A stretch of DNA of 5,765 nucleotides from Methylobacterium sp. (lineage in GTDB: Bacteria > Pseudomonadota > Alphaproteobacteria > Rhizobiales > Beijerinckiaceae): contig JADCCH010000087.1 of NCBI GenBank assembly GCA_020252865.1, forward strand, positions 1 to 5,765. Reading direction: 5' to 3'. Position numbers and translations under genes: made by a program. Shown here in pieces: positions 5,390-5,765 of the stretch (positions are counted from its first letter, which is position 1; the number at the start of each line of letters is the position of its first letter). The notes beneath the pieces are model-generated. The model was not told the origin of the DNA. It did not search any database and was given only the letters and a program-made list of their open reading frames with translations.

Positions 5390-5765
5390 TCCACCCTCCC
5401 GGGATGGAAGCACCAGGCGCGCGTCTGCTCGACGTCGAGCGGTGGCTGCTCGGCCGCACATCGCGAATCGCCGCGCGGGCAGCGGCCGTGGAACGGACAG
5501 CCTTCCGCGAGCAGCCGTGCCGGCGGCACGAAGCCCGGGATGGGCTGGAGACGCGTTCCCTTTAAGCGCCCATGCGGCAGCGCGGCGAGCAGGCCTTGCG
5601 TATAGGGGTGGCGCGGCTGGCGCAGCAGGGCGATCGTATCGCCGGTTTCCATCGCCGCACCGCCATAGAGAACCAGGATGTGCCGGGCGACGCGCGCGAT
5701 TACCGCGAGATCATGGCTGATAAAGAGCGTCGCCATGCCTTCTTTCAAGCGAAGGTCGCGCAACA
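5386..5765 (-). CDS. Peptide-type ABC transporter ATPase (OppD/DppD-like), C-terminal part
   Basis: The frame runs off the right edge of the window, so only the last 125 complete codons and TGA (5388-5386) are seen. The visible part starts just before the switch region FISHDL (14-19, H17); Walker A and B lie outside. Then come HPYTQGLLAALP (52-63) and the C-terminal extension typical of OppD/DppD subunits, PIPGFVPP followed by GCPFHGRCP. Four cysteines (visible residues 89, 95, 102, 118) are spaced C-x5-C-x6-C-x15-C, the family's conserved Cys cluster. Together with the downstream F-type gene, with which it overlaps by ATGA, it would form the heterodimeric motor of a peptide-class importer. 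The permeases and binding protein are expected further right (inference). The first codon at the edge reads TTG, an internal leucine rather than a start. Confidence 0.93.
   Translation of the reverse strand, partial: LRDLRLKEGMATLFISHDLAVIARVARHILVLYGGAAMETGDTIALLRQPRHPYTQGLLAALPHGRLKGTRLQPIPGFVPPARLLAEGCPFHGRCPRGDSRCAAEQPPLDVEQTRAWCFHPGRVE

Noticed and set aside
5390..5461. An extended N-terminus for the OppF-like ATPase beginning at 5461
   Set aside because: The extra 24 residues lie inside the preceding gene's C-terminus and are Arg/Ala-rich. ATG 5389 has an ATGA overlap and a good Shine-Dalgarno, and the conserved domain starts right after it.

Overview
The window looks like a piece of a GC-rich alphaproteobacterial chromosome, most likely Hyphomicrobiales (Rhizobiales). 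This rests on three things: the style of the histidine kinase C-terminus, the divergent cobT/cobS pair, and a cobS-linked membrane protein resembling the N-terminus of a protease family common in that order. No genus can be named from the sequence alone. Coding density is high, and there are no tRNA or rRNA genes, transposases, phage genes or CRISPR arrays.

Layout from left to right. Bases 1-599 (+) hold the C-terminal half of a sensor histidine kinase that begins outside the window. Bases 600-805 are non-coding: a small hairpin, then two head-to-tail copies of a 72-73 bp hairpin-forming repeat, filling the gap between two convergent genes. cobT (806-1825, -) and cobS (1945-2784, +) diverge from a 119-bp region containing a perfect 7-1-7 palindrome. 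cobS is followed at once, with a strong Shine-Dalgarno sequence, by a 90-residue three-helix membrane protein (2794-3066, +). That strand then meets a leftward gene block with only 5 bp between stop codons, and a 9-bp stem spans the junction.

The leftward block, in transcription order, is a partial OppD/DppD-type ABC ATPase (5765-5386), an OppF/DppF-type ABC ATPase (5389-4592), dusA (4540-3509) and a PaaI-like hotdog thioesterase (3512-3072). Two junctions are ATGA overlaps and one gap is 51 bp, so this is probably one transcription unit whose first genes lie to the right of the window.

Functionally, CobT and CobS complete the nucleotide-loop stage of cobalamin synthesis. CobT makes alpha-ribazole phosphate from dimethylbenzimidazole, and CobS joins alpha-ribazole (or its phosphate) to adenosylcobinamide-GDP at the membrane. 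The two ATPases would power an oligopeptide/dipeptide (or nickel-type) importer. DusA modifies tRNA D-loops and the thioesterase probably hydrolyses an acyl-CoA; no obvious pathway links these last genes to each other.

Most of the window is conventional. I did not find a convincing new system. The points most worth a second look are the orphan 90-aa membrane module next to cobS, the tandem repeat pair abutting the cobT stop codon, the palindrome between cobT and cobS, and the stem over the convergent stop codons.
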